DNA of 27,677 nt from an uncultured Alphaproteobacteria bacterium. GTDB taxonomy: Bacteria > Pseudomonadota > Alphaproteobacteria > Rhizobiales > Ancalomicrobiaceae. Each line of letters opens with the position of its first letter. Within the stretch, counting starts at the first letter, position 1. The translations under genes and the position numbers were made by a program. The notes beneath the pieces are model-generated. The model saw only the letters and a program-made list of their open reading frames with translations, ran no database searches and was not told the DNA's origin. Shown here piece by piece: positions 1 through 7,818 of the stretch. The stretch spans positions 1 to 27,677 of the forward strand of contig CALBKH010000064.1 in NCBI GenBank assembly GCA_937892955.1. Reading direction: 5' to 3'.

Positions 1-19
1 GCCCCGTTTCGTTTTCGGG

Positions 20-63
20 CTCTCGTCGGGCGAGCCCGACGAGAGAAGCGCCCTCGAGGCGCT
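20..63. repeat. Two adjacent hairpins downstream of the acyltransferase gene
   Basis: A perfect 11-bp stem pairs 20-30 with 35-45 around a CGAG loop. A second 6-bp stem pairs 47-52 with 58-63. They lie 3' of the minus-strand acyltransferase gene and could end its transcript. Neither strand shows a clear T-run after the stems, so a rho-independent terminator is only possible. The gap from 64 to 131 shows nothing else that I recognise. Confidence 0.4.
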
Positions 64-131
64 ACGCTTCGTTTCCATGAAGGTGAGATCGGCGACGGCT
101 CCCTCGCCGCCGAGTGCGATCGCGGTCGGGA

Positions 132-1271
132 TCAGCCGCGCGCTTCGATGCGGGTCGACGACTTCCGCGCGACCAGCATCCGCCGCCTGAGCCACGCCTG
201 GGCCGGACGCTCGAAGCGGTGGAAGACCACCCAGCCGAGCCAGAAGGTGGCGACGAGGTAGGCGATCAGCGCCGCCGGCGCGTCGTAGATGGTGCGCTCG
301 AAGCCGAGCCGGTCGCTCACCGTCACCGCGGCGATCTGGATCGGGAAATGGACGAGATAGGAGGAGTAGGTGGTATCGGCCAGCGGCGCGATGCGGGCGA
401 GAACGCGCGCGATCATCGGCCAGCCGTCGAGACCGAGGACACCGAAGGTGAGCAGCGTGGAGAAGCCGAGGACCGCCCATTTCGGCGTGTCGACTTCGCC
501 GCGGAAGGTCACCCAGGCGAGGACCAGTGCCGCCGTCACCGCGAAGGGCGCCGCACGCCGCAGCGCCTCGGCCGAAAGGCGCGCCGCGACCGCGTGGATC
601 GCTCCGCCCATGAAGAAATAGGCGACGCAGTTGAGGATCATGCGCTGCCCCGGCACCGGCCCGAACCGCGAGTTCGCCGCCAACAGCACGACCGCCGCGG
701 CGACGAAGGCGAGCCGGCCGAAGAGGCCGAGCCGCGTCATCACCGACACCGCGAAGAACAGCGCGTAGACGACGACCTCGACGGAGACGCTCCAGATCGG
801 CCCGTTGAACGACATCGCCCGCTCGAACCCCCAGAAGGGCGCGAAGACGAGGTTCAGGGCGAAGTGGCGCAGATCGTTGTCGGCGTAGACGAAGAACGCG
901 CCGGCATGGCCCGCCGCATAGACCGCCTGCAGCGCGGCGACGATCAGCAGCGTGGCGAAATGCAGCGGATAGAGGCGCGAGAAGCGCAGGACGAAGAACG
1001 ACCAGGAGGTCACCTCGCCGCGGGCGATCGCCTCGTGGTACTTCCAGAAGAAGACGAAGCCGGAGATCTGCCAGAACACCCAGACGGCGAGATAGCCGTG
1101 ATCGTAGAAGGCGCGGAAGAACCACCACAACGGTTCGCGGTCGCGGGTGAAGGGCACGACGAAGACGTCGTCGACCGCGAGATAGAAGTGCTGGTAGTGC
1201 CAGAAGACGACGGCCACGGCGCTCAGGAAGCGCAGCGCCTCGATCCCCTGGAAGCGTCGTTCCACGCTCAT
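132..1271 (-). CDS. Acyltransferase 3 family membrane protein (OafA/YrhL-like)
   Basis: A 379-residue polytopic membrane protein of the acyltransferase-3 family, which moves acyl groups (often acetyl) onto extracytoplasmic sugars of O-antigen, exopolysaccharide or Nod factor. Visible family marks are the N-terminal GIEALRFLSAVAVVFWHY segment with the conserved Arg and His, the loop FFVLRFSRLYPLHF, and the WSVSVE motif before a hydrophobic helix. About ten hydrophobic segments follow one another. The ATG at 1271 has GAGGG about seven bases upstream. It lies downstream of the large glycosidase/beta-helix gene on the same strand, 161 bases away, which suggests a shared polysaccharide role; that is inference. 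The acceptor cannot be told from the sequence. Confidence 0.88.
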   Translation of the reverse strand: MSVERRFQGIEALRFLSAVAVVFWHYQHFYLAVDDVFVVPFTRDREPLWWFFRAFYDHGYLAVWVFWQISGFVFFWKYHEAIARGEVTSWSFFVLRFSRLYPLHFATLLIVAALQAVYAAGHAGAFFVYADNDLRHFALNLVFAPFWGFERAMSFNGPIWSVSVEVVVYALFFAVSVMTRLGLFGRLAFVAAAVVLLAANSRFGPVPGQRMILNCVAYFFMGGAIHAVAARLSAEALRRAAPFAVTAALVLAWVTFRGEVDTPKWAVLGFSTLLTFGVLGLDGWPMIARVLARIAPLADTTYSSYLVHFPIQIAAVTVSDRLGFERTIYDAPAALIAYLVATFWLGWVVFHRFERPAQAWLRRRMLVARKSSTRIEARG

Positions 1272-1389
1272 ACCGGTCCCTCGTCGCGGGACGGCCGTCC
1301 CGATCGGCCATCATCCGCCTCCGAAGCGCGTGCGACAATGGTCGCGCGCCATCTATCCGGTGGGATGGTTTACCGCGACCCGACGCCGA

Positions 1390-1415
1390 CCCGTGCCGGC
1401 GGGTGCCGGCACGGG
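1390..1415 (-). terminator. Strong hairpin after the glycosidase/beta-helix gene
   Basis: A perfect 11-bp GC-rich stem (1390-1400 with 1405-1415, loop GGGT) sits 17 bases beyond the stop codon of the minus-strand gene ending at 1433. It probably ends or attenuates that transcript before the acyltransferase gene. No U-run follows on the minus strand, so the mechanism is uncertain. Confidence 0.5.
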
Positions 1416-1432
1416 AGGGATGTCGTGCGCGA

Positions 1433-4400
1433 TCAGTAGCAACGATTGCGATCGACGCGGACGTTCGGGTGGGTCGTCGAGGTGTCGACCTGACCGAGAT
1501 CGGTGCCGGTGGCGCGGTAGTAGCCGGAGGAGTTGTAGGCGACCGGCACGATCGCGCCGTGGGAGGCGTCGTCGGTGAAGTGTGCGACCATGTTGGAGGC
1601 GATGAAGATCTGAGCGTCGCGCCCGCCGGTCGCGGCGGCATCGGCGAAGCCGATGCCGATCGGCGAATTGCGGATCAGATTGCCGTTGCACAGAAGATCG
1701 TCGGTGTAGTGGTTGGTGCCGAGAACCACGCCGAGGCGGGCGGCGTTCTCGACGACATTGCCGTTCACGTTGGTGTCGCCCTCGACGATGATGCCGCAGC
1801 CGCCGGTCGAATACTGGTTCGCGGTGCCGGCAGCGATCGTCTTGACCGCGAGATTACGCAGCAGGTTGCCCTGAACGACGCCGAGACGGCCACCGAAATT
1901 GAAGTTCGCGAGCGTGATCCCGGTCGCGGCGTCGTCGACGAGGTTTCCGGTGACGACCGCTCCGAATCCCGGAGCCAGTTCGGTGACGCCGGAGAGAATG
2001 GCTTCGACGTAGAGGGCCGTCTCTCCGATCCCGTGGCAGCTGTTGCCGTTGACGACGAGATCCGTGCACATGTTGGCGCGTACCGCCGACAGCGCACAAT
2101 TCCGGAAGACGTTGTCGGTGACGCGAACGCTCGCCGCCTTGAGCAACAGGACGCCGTTGCCTTCCCAACCGGTCGACGACGGGTCACCCTGGTAGACGGT
2201 GTCGACATGATTGCCGGAGATCAGCGTGCCGTCGAAACCGGGCGTCATGACGCCGTTCCACTCTCCGTTCAGCCGTTCGACGTAGATCGCGTTGCCGGTG
2301 TTGCCGACGAAATCGTTGCCGACGATCTGAACGCCGTCCGCGTCACGGACGAACACGCCGTCGCCGACGCCCTCGAAGCGGCAGTTCTCCACTCTGGCGG
2401 TGACGCCGTAGATCTGAAGACCCGCGTGGGGCGAGGTCCGGAAGGTGCAGTTGACGATGCGGATCCGGGAGGGCTCACCGCGTCCGCGTTTGACCGCCAG
2501 CATCGACCGAGTCGCGAGCCCGCTGTCGACCGACAGGGTCCGACCGGCGCCGTCGAAGACGATCCCTTCGATGGTCACGTCGGTGAAGGCACCCACGTAG
2601 AGCACGTAGGCCGCGCCGCTCACCGGACGAAGGATCACTTTGCCCGGCGTGCCGAAGATGCGGATGGGATCGCCGACGCCGAGGTTCCAGACGTCGTAGG
2701 TGCCGGGGGAAATGTAGAGCGCCTTGCCGGCGGCGGCCGCCTCGTTGATCGCGGCCTGAAGGTCCGAACCGTCACCGGTGTAGACGAGGACGTCGGTTTC
2801 GGAAGTTCCGCTCGTGGTCATGTGGATGAGCTCCGCTTCGCGCCAGGCCATCGAGGCCGGCAGGTCGAGGTCGCCGTTCGCATCGACGGCGACGGGGAAG
2901 AGTTCACCGACGCCCGGTGCCCCACGCGGGCGCAGCGGGCGCAGGTACCAGCTCGACGACGAAGTCGGCGGCTGGAGATTGCGGAGTTTGAGGGACGGGC
3001 CCGCCTGCCAGACCGAGCCGGAGACGCGATTCCGGCTGAGCAACAGATGATCCGAGGTGGAGAGGGGCGAACCGTCGGCGCTCACGACGGCCGCGGTCGC
3101 GAAGCCGCCGGTGTCGGCGACCAGGAGGTGCGAGAGCAGCGCCGGAGCCGAGCCGTCGAGCTCGCCCGAGAAGGCTTCCGCTTTCGGCGCCGCGATGCTG
3201 AACTGCTTTCGAACGACGTCCTTGCAGAGCTGCCCGTTGTCCGAAACGATCGGATTGGCGAGGTTCTGCGTCATCAGGGCGGATGAATCCTGCCCGGCGG
3301 GTTTCACCCCGTACTGCTTGCGGATCCGACTGCGGTTCTGCCAACCGGGGCGGAACTTGTATTTCGGCGCCGGCGGCCAACCGAAACTGTTCCAGACGGG
3401 ATCGTCGACGGTGTAGGTGAGCGGCGCCGAGGAGTCGGCGAGAAGGCCGTTGCGGAAAAGCGCCGCGCAGGTGCGGAAATGGTCGAGACGGGCGGCGTCC
3501 TGGATGATGTCTCCGGCGATCTCGTCTTCGCTCGGCGACAGTCGTTCGTCGCTTCCCCACCCGTCGGAGGCGACGCGGCGATCGCCGTGGTTCCAGGCGA
3601 ACCAGGTGACGGCCGACCATCCCTGCAGAACACCGTATCCGGCTGCCGCCAGTTGCATCATCGTCCTTCGATCGCGGTCGGCACCCGACGCGCCGATCGC
3701 GTAGTTCAGTTCGCCGACGATGAACGGCTTGTTCGTGAAGGCGTTCTCCGCGGCGAAGGCGTAGACGAAGTCCTCCTGGGCCTCCGGCGAGGCGCCGCCG
3801 TTGCCGAACAGTGACGTGTAGGGCATCGGATCGACGATGCTCGCCGGCAGATAGTTGTGGTTCTCGGAAAAGACGCCGGCGCCGAAATGCGCCTTGGCGT
3901 CGGATTCACTCCGCCAGAGGTTGGAGAACGAGACGTTCCGCGAAAATCCGAGCGACGAGACCTTCGCCAGGATGCGGTCCCGATGATCCGCATCGAGCTT
4001 GTTCAAGAAGGCGGCACGGATGGACTGTTGGGTGTCGTTCGCCGGCGCGTAGAGATCGAAAGCCGGAGAAACGCCGTTGGCGGAAAGGTAGGTGTTCCAC
4101 TTCGCCAGAAGCGCGTTCCGGAAATAGCTCAGCGCCGGATACGACGAATGCTCGAAGCGATTGCCGTTGACGATCGTGTAGAACGACGAACACTCGTTCT
4201 GGATCTCGATCGCCAGGATCTGTTCGCTGACGCCATAGGTCTTGCCCAGATAGGCGTTGTTGCGGGTCAACAGCTGCGTGATGAATTCTTCCTGCAGCCG
4301 CGCACAGCGTTCGTCGATCATCGGCAGCATGCGCCACTTGTCGATCGTCTCGAACCATGCCGCATTCGACCAGTCGCCGAGCTGCTGTATGGCGGCGGAC

Positions 4401-4852
4401 CACGCTGCCGCATCCGACGGCGTGGTCGTCATGATCGTGACGTCCCCCGGCAGGAAGGTCCGGGTGAAGTCGAAACTCAGCATGATGTAGATGCCGTTCT
4501 CGTGGAGCTCTGCGGTGAGACGATCGAACCGGTCCCACGCGACCTGATCCTTGCCGTTCGGGTCCGCGCGAGAACTGTTGTCGGCGTAGTTCGACAGCGC
4601 CGGAATCTGGGACGTCCAGTTCCAGTCCGAGCTGGGGCGCATCAGGTGATGCCACCGCACCATGTTCACGCCGCAGGACGCGAGATTGCGGGCGAAGTTC
4701 GTCGCCGTATCCTGATCGGGATAGAAGGCGACGACATTGGCCGCCCAGAAGCGCATCGTCGCGCCGTCCGGATCCTTGAAATCGGCGCCGGATACGGAGA
4801 GCGGTCGGATCGGTGGATTGGTGTAGGTGAGAAGGTCGAACTGACTGGACAT
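1433..4852 (-). CDS. Glycosidase (clan GH-A-like) fused to a right-handed beta-helix domain
   Basis: 1139 residues. The N-terminal half (about 1-490) reads as a TIM-barrel glycoside hydrolase of clan GH-A (GH5-like). It has the barrel opening GVNMVRWHH (61-69), the acid/base motif IQNE with E220, and the candidate nucleophile E381 in FIVGELNY. A linking region (about 490-680) looks beta-rich. The C-terminal part (about 685-1139) starts GDGSDLQAAINEAAAAGK and runs as G-N-x-hydrophobic repeats typical of parallel beta-helices. It resembles the rhizobial TIGR03808 repeat family, though without that family's Tat signal. I chose the ATG at 4852 because GGAGG lies five bases upstream; longer starts add a charged, non-hydrophobic stretch. 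No Sec or Tat signal is visible, so export (if any) must use another route such as type I secretion. Likely role is cutting or binding an extracellular polysaccharide; the substrate is unknown. Confidence 0.72.
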   Translation of the reverse strand: MSSQFDLLTYTNPPIRPLSVSGADFKDPDGATMRFWAANVVAFYPDQDTATNFARNLASCGVNMVRWHHLMRPSSDWNWTSQIPALSNYADNSSRADPNGKDQVAWDRFDRLTAELHENGIYIMLSFDFTRTFLPGDVTIMTTTPSDAAAWSAAIQQLGDWSNAAWFETIDKWRMLPMIDERCARLQEEFITQLLTRNNAYLGKTYGVSEQILAIEIQNECSSFYTIVNGNRFEHSSYPALSYFRNALLAKWNTYLSANGVSPAFDLYAPANDTQQSIRAAFLNKLDADHRDRILAKVSSLGFSRNVSFSNLWRSESDAKAHFGAGVFSENHNYLPASIVDPMPYTSLFGNGGASPEAQEDFVYAFAAENAFTNKPFIVGELNYAIGASGADRDRRTMMQLAAAGYGVLQGWSAVTWFAWNHGDRRVASDGWGSDERLSPSEDEIAGDIIQDAARLDHFRTCAALFRNGLLADSSAPLTYTVDDPVWNSFGWPPAPKYKFRPGWQNRSRIRKQYGVKPAGQDSSALMTQNLANPIVSDNGQLCKDVVRKQFSIAAPKAEAFSGELDGSAPALLSHLLVADTGGFATAAVVSADGSPLSTSDHLLLSRNRVSGSVWQAGPSLKLRNLQPPTSSSSWYLRPLRPRGAPGVGELFPVAVDANGDLDLPASMAWREAELIHMTTSGTSETDVLVYTGDGSDLQAAINEAAAAGKALYISPGTYDVWNLGVGDPIRIFGTPGKVILRPVSGAAYVLYVGAFTDVTIEGIVFDGAGRTLSVDSGLATRSMLAVKRGRGEPSRIRIVNCTFRTSPHAGLQIYGVTARVENCRFEGVGDGVFVRDADGVQIVGNDFVGNTGNAIYVERLNGEWNGVMTPGFDGTLISGNHVDTVYQGDPSSTGWEGNGVLLLKAASVRVTDNVFRNCALSAVRANMCTDLVVNGNSCHGIGETALYVEAILSGVTELAPGFGAVVTGNLVDDAATGITLANFNFGGRLGVVQGNLLRNLAVKTIAAGTANQYSTGGCGIIVEGDTNVNGNVVENAARLGVVLGTNHYTDDLLCNGNLIRNSPIGIGFADAAATGGRDAQIFIASNMVAHFTDDASHGAIVPVAYNSSGYYRATGTDLGQVDTSTTHPNVRVDRNRCY

Positions 4853-5171
4853 GCGCACCTCCATGGTCGTGGAGCGAGACGCACGCCTGTCGAAGGTCGT
4901 TCGAAGGACGGTCGGCTCACCCGGCGGAGCCACATGCTATGCGTGCTGTCCGCGCCGATGACTTCTTCGAGGTTGCCCCCCCCTCCTGTGTGCCGCGTGA
5001 TGCGCGAGGGCCTGCGGAGCTCTCGCTTCACGGGCCCTCGCCTTCGTCCGACGTCGTCGCGCGAGGCTTGGTCCGGCGACCTTGCGCGGTGACCCACGCA
5101 CCGCGGGCGCCAAACCCGCCGCATCGCATTTCAGAATGATTTCAATGTAATGCCTGACTTCAGATTCTTGT
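4853..5171. other. Gene-poor intergenic stretch between divergent genes
   Basis: About 320 bases separate the minus-strand glycosidase gene from the Fur-like site of the plus-strand iron operon. The stretch holds a run of eight C (4976-4983) and a degenerate copy of the flavoprotein 3' end (5003-5089, listed separately). It also holds a loose GCATT...AATGC inverted repeat at 5126-5153. I find no coding frame with a ribosome binding site. Confidence 0.6.
5003..5089. repeat. Degenerate direct repeat, copy A (copy B at 7732-7818)
   Basis: This 87-bp stretch matches 7732-7818 at all but roughly ten positions, with no gaps. In copy B the segment covers the last codons, the stop and the 3' hairpin of the flavoprotein gene. 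In copy A the stop triplet is changed (TCC instead of TCA on the plus strand) and most differences are C-to-T or A-to-G type. It is therefore either a fossil of a lost paralogue's 3' end or a dispersed palindromic repeat. Confidence 0.75.
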
Positions 5172-5192
5172 TGCGAGTAGTTCGCATTCGCA
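5172..5192. promoter_or_regulatory. Fur-box-like palindrome and possible promoter of the iron operon
   Basis: A 21-bp imperfect palindrome with arms TGCGAnT and AnTCGCA and an AT-richer centre lies 61 bases upstream of the P19 start. Its shape resembles proteobacterial Fur operators. A possible -35 (TTGCGA, 5171-5176) overlaps the site and a weak -10 (TAGAGA, 5194-5199) follows at 17 bases. That layout would let an iron-bound repressor block transcription. Regulation by Irr or RirA is also possible in this group; I see no clear ICE motif. Confidence 0.45.
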
Positions 5193-5253
5193 TTAGAGAG
5201 GATGCGAAGCCGCTTCGGCGGCCGCTCTCTCCTCTCGTTCCCGGAGTTCGTCG

Positions 5254-5805
5254 ATGCGTCTTCGCCTTTTCGCCCTCGCCACCGCGGCGCTGGCCACGTC
5301 CCTCGCCTCCGCCTCCGCCTCCGCCAAGGAGGTTCCCGTCGGCAAGCCGCAGTCGGGCGGCGGCATGGAGATCGCCGCCGTCTATCTGCAGCCGATCGAA
5401 ATGGACCCGCCCGGCATGATGCGCGCCGCCGCCGAGAGCGACATCCATCTCGAAGCCGACATCCACGCCTCCAAGGACAACCCGAACGGCTTCGCCGAAG
5501 GCGACTGGGTGCCCTACCTCACCGTCGACTTCGAGTTGGTGAAGCTCGACGACGGCAAGAAGATCGCCGGCACCTTCATGCCGATGGTGGCGAGCGACGG
5601 CCCGCACTACGGCGACAACGTCAAGCTCGCCGGCCCCGGTAAGTACCGCCTGACCTTCAAGATCTCGCCGCCCGGCGCCAACCCGCACGCCGGCCACTTC
5701 GGGCGCCATGTCGACAAGGAGACCGGCGTCGGTGCGTGGTTCGCCCCGGTCACCACGACCTGGGAGTTCACCTACGCCGGCATCGGCAAGAAGGGCGCCT
5801 ACTGA
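5254..5805 (+). CDS. ftrA: Periplasmic P19/Tp34-family iron-binding protein (FtrA-like)
   Basis: 183 residues with a Sec signal peptide (MRLRLFALATAALATSLASASASA). The rest matches the P19/Tp34/FetP family, periplasmic proteins that bind copper and iron and feed Ftr1-type ferrous iron uptake. Family marks are the metal-ligand region HLEADIHA, the MPM...GPHYG segment with Met and His, the PGKYRLTFKI strand, and a late His in HFGRHVDKETGVGAWF. GGAG lies seven bases before the ATG. It is the first gene of a plus-strand operon, 40 bases ahead of the cupredoxin gene. A Fur-like palindrome upstream fits iron control. The family assignment is firm; the gene symbol follows the Brucella/Bordetella FtrABCD naming. 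Confidence 0.88.
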   Translation: MRLRLFALATAALATSLASASASAKEVPVGKPQSGGGMEIAAVYLQPIEMDPPGMMRAAAESDIHLEADIHASKDNPNGFAEGDWVPYLTVDFELVKLDDGKKIAGTFMPMVASDGPHYGDNVKLAGPGKYRLTFKISPPGANPHAGHFGRHVDKETGVGAWFAPVTTTWEFTYAGIGKKGAY

Positions 5806-5845
5806 GCCCGTCGCGCCACCGGTCGGCCGAAAGGAGAACCGTCGC

Positions 5846-6214
5846 ATGAAACGTCCCGCTCGGGTCCCCCTGCCCCGCCCGGCTTCGGTGCTCCTGACGG
5901 CCATCGGTCTCGCCTCGGCGCTCGCCGTCTCGCCGGCCGGCGCCGAGAGCGAGCCGACCTTCCGCATCGAGTTCCGCGACGGCGTCATCTCGCCGGCGCG
6001 GATCGTCGTGCCTGCGAACACCCGCATCCGCCTCGAACTGATCAATCGCGGCACCACGCCGGCCGAGTTCGAGAGCACCGAGCTGCGCAAGGAGAAGGTG
6101 CTGGCGCCCGGCAGCGAGAGCGTCATGGTGATCCGCCGTCTCGATCCCGGCGAATACACCTTCTTCGACGATTTCCACCTCGATCACCCACCGGCCAAGG
6201 TGGTGGCCGAATGA
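5846..6214 (+). CDS. ftrB: Periplasmic cupredoxin-domain protein (FtrB-like)
   Basis: 122 residues. An N-terminal hydrophobic segment (LLTAIGLASALAVSPAGA) acts as signal peptide. A short cupredoxin beta-sandwich follows (FRIEFRDGVISPARIVVPANTRIRLELIN...PGEYTFFDDFH). In FtrABCD systems this protein is thought to oxidise or hand over ferrous iron together with P19. AAGGAG at 5831-5836 precedes the ATG at 5846. Near the 3' end an AAGGTGG stretch (6198-6204) makes a good ribosome binding site for the next small frame, whose ATG overlaps this stop as ATGA. Copper ligands are not obvious: a classical Cys-Met-His set is missing, as in other FtrB-like proteins. Confidence 0.82.
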   Translation: MKRPARVPLPRPASVLLTAIGLASALAVSPAGAESEPTFRIEFRDGVISPARIVVPANTRIRLELINRGTTPAEFESTELRKEKVLAPGSESVMVIRRLDPGEYTFFDDFHLDHPPAKVVAE

Positions 6215-6279
6215 TCGCCGATGCCGGCGCTCCGCCGCACTCCTCCCCCCGTTGCGAGATCCGGACCGTGCGGCCATGA
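6211..6279 (+). CDS. 22-codon mini-ORF in the ftrC position, coupled at both ends
   Basis: The frame starts inside the ftrB stop (ATGA, 6211-6214) and stops inside the ftrD start (ATGA, 6276-6279). It encodes a 22-residue peptide beginning MIADAGAPPH and ending RTVRP. It has its own Shine-Dalgarno (AAGGTGG, six bases upstream), whereas the following ftrD start has none that I can see. The mini-ORF may therefore deliver ribosomes to ftrD. In FtrABCD operons the ferrous permease gene ftrC lies here, so the frame may be a deletion scar that kept the ftrC start. The peptide itself resembles nothing I know. Confidence 0.45.
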   Translation: MIADAGAPPHSSPRCEIRTVRP

Positions 6280-7700
6280 CCGATCTGCCCGTCCCGTCGC
6301 TTCCCTCGACCGACCGCCACGCTCGCCTCGACGCGGCGGTCGCTCGGCTCGGTGACGGCTTACGCGATCACGCCGCGACGATCCGGCGGCTGCAATGGGT
6401 GGTGGTCGGGGTCTATGCGGCGCTGCTCCTCGTGCCGCTGGCGGCGCCGCTGCCCGGCCGGCTCGATCACATCTGGAGCCACGTCACGCTCTTCGCCCAG
6501 TTCCTGTTCTGGGGCGTGTGGTGGCCCTTCGTGTTGGTGTCGATGATCCTGGTCGGACGCCTGTGGTGCGGCGTACTGTGCCCGGAAGGCGCACTCACCG
6601 AGATCGCCGCGCGCCACGGCCGAGGCCGGGCGATCCCGCGCTGGGTGCGGTGGCCGGGATGGCCCTTCACCGCCTTCGCCCTGACGACGATCTACGGCCA
6701 GATGGTCAGCGTCTATCAGTACCCCGCCCCGGCCCTGGTCGTGCTCGGCGGCTCGACCGTCGCGGCGATCGGCGTCGGCTGGCTCTGGGGGCGCGAGAAG
6801 CGGGTGTGGTGCCGCTTCCTCTGTCCGGTCAACGGTGTCTTCCGGGTGCTGGCCAAGATGGCGCCGCTGCATTTCGCCGTCGACGAGGACCGTTGGGCCA
6901 TCGCCCGGCGCGAGCACGTCGCCGGCGACCGGGTGGTCTGCGCCCCGATGGTGGCGTTGCCGACGATGCGCGGCTCGGCGCGCTGTCACATGTGTGGGCG
7001 CTGTTCCGGCTATCGCGGCGGCGCCATCCGATTGCAACTGCGCGCGCCGTCGCGGGAGATCGTCCACGTCGCCGGCGAGGAGACCGACGCCTGGGAGACG
7101 GCGCTGATCGTCTTCGGACTGATGGGCATCGCGGTCGGCGCCTTCCACTGGTCGGCGAGCCCGTGGTTCGTCGCCCTGAAGCAGGCGGTCGCGGATCGCC
7201 TCGTCGATCACGGCGTCCTGTGGCCGCTCACCACGACGATGCCGTGGTTCGTCCTGACCAACGAACCGGCGCTCAACGACGTGCTCACCGTTCTCGATGG
7301 TTTCCTGCTCGTCGCCTATGTGATCGCCACGGCGCTCGCCGTCGGGGCGCTCGTCTCCGCTTCGCTGGCGCTCGCCACGCGCCTTCTCGGTGCGTGGTCG
7401 TGGCCGCGGTTCCACCATCTCGCCCAGGGTCTGATCCCGATCGCCGGCGCCGGCGTCTTCATCGGCCTGTCGAGCCTGACGGTGACGTTGTTGAAGAACG
7501 ACGGTTTCCCCGTCGGTTGGGTCGGGCCGACGCGGGTCGCGGTGCTCGCCGCCGCCACCTTGTGGTCGCTCCGGCTCGTCGTCGGCATCGCCGGCGTCCA
7601 CGGCGCGACGACGGCGCGCCGGATCGCCGTCGGCCTCGCGGTCCTTCCCGCCCTCGGCGTGGCCAACATCGGCTGGTGGCTGCTCTTCGCCGGCTGGTAG
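6276..7700 (+). CDS. ftrD: Polyferredoxin-like 4Fe-4S inner-membrane protein (FtrD-like)
   Basis: 474 residues with several hydrophobic helices. Two NapH/CcoG-type motifs sit at the membrane: C98-x3-C102-P in LWCGVLCPEG and C179-x3-C183-P in VWCRFLCPVN. A further cluster region has C222 and C237-x2-C240-x2-C243; the usual fourth Cys after the triplet is missing, and C222 may serve instead. In Ftr systems this protein is proposed to accept the electron released when FtrA/FtrB oxidise iron. I chose the ATG at 6276 over a TTG at 6252 because it overlaps the mini-ORF stop. No Shine-Dalgarno is seen, which suggests translational coupling. The C-terminal helices are electron-transport-like, not the REXXE type of Ftr1. 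Confidence 0.82.
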   Translation: MTDLPVPSLPSTDRHARLDAAVARLGDGLRDHAATIRRLQWVVVGVYAALLLVPLAAPLPGRLDHIWSHVTLFAQFLFWGVWWPFVLVSMILVGRLWCGVLCPEGALTEIAARHGRGRAIPRWVRWPGWPFTAFALTTIYGQMVSVYQYPAPALVVLGGSTVAAIGVGWLWGREKRVWCRFLCPVNGVFRVLAKMAPLHFAVDEDRWAIARREHVAGDRVVCAPMVALPTMRGSARCHMCGRCSGYRGGAIRLQLRAPSREIVHVAGEETDAWETALIVFGLMGIAVGAFHWSASPWFVALKQAVADRLVDHGVLWPLTTTMPWFVLTNEPALNDVLTVLDGFLLVAYVIATALAVGALVSASLALATRLLGAWSWPRFHHLAQGLIPIAGAGVFIGLSSLTVTLLKNDGFPVGWVGPTRVAVLAAATLWSLRLVVGIAGVHGATTARRIAVGLAVLPALGVANIGWWLLFAGW

Positions 7701-7731
7701 GACCCGAGCGATCCATCCATCCCCGCGAATA

Positions 7732-7818
7732 CGCGAAGGCCCGCGGAGCTCGCGCTCCACGGGCCCTCGCCCTCGTCCGACGTCGTCGCGCGAAGCCTGG
7801 TCAGGCGACCTTGCGCGG
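7732..7818. repeat. Direct repeat copy B, with a hairpin between convergent genes
   Basis: This is the apparent parent copy of 5003-5089. It contains a 12-bp stem with one mismatch (7738-7749 with 7754-7765, loop TCGC) lying between the stop of the FtrD-like gene (7700) and the stop of the minus-strand flavoprotein gene (7801). The hairpin is well placed to end both convergent transcripts, although no long T-run follows on either side. Confidence 0.7.

Noticed and set aside
1403..3286. Long plus-strand open frame of 627 codons opposite the glycosidase/beta-helix gene
   Set aside because: Its translation is low-complexity and Asp/Val/Arg-rich with no family motif; it is the antisense shadow of a GC-rich gene.
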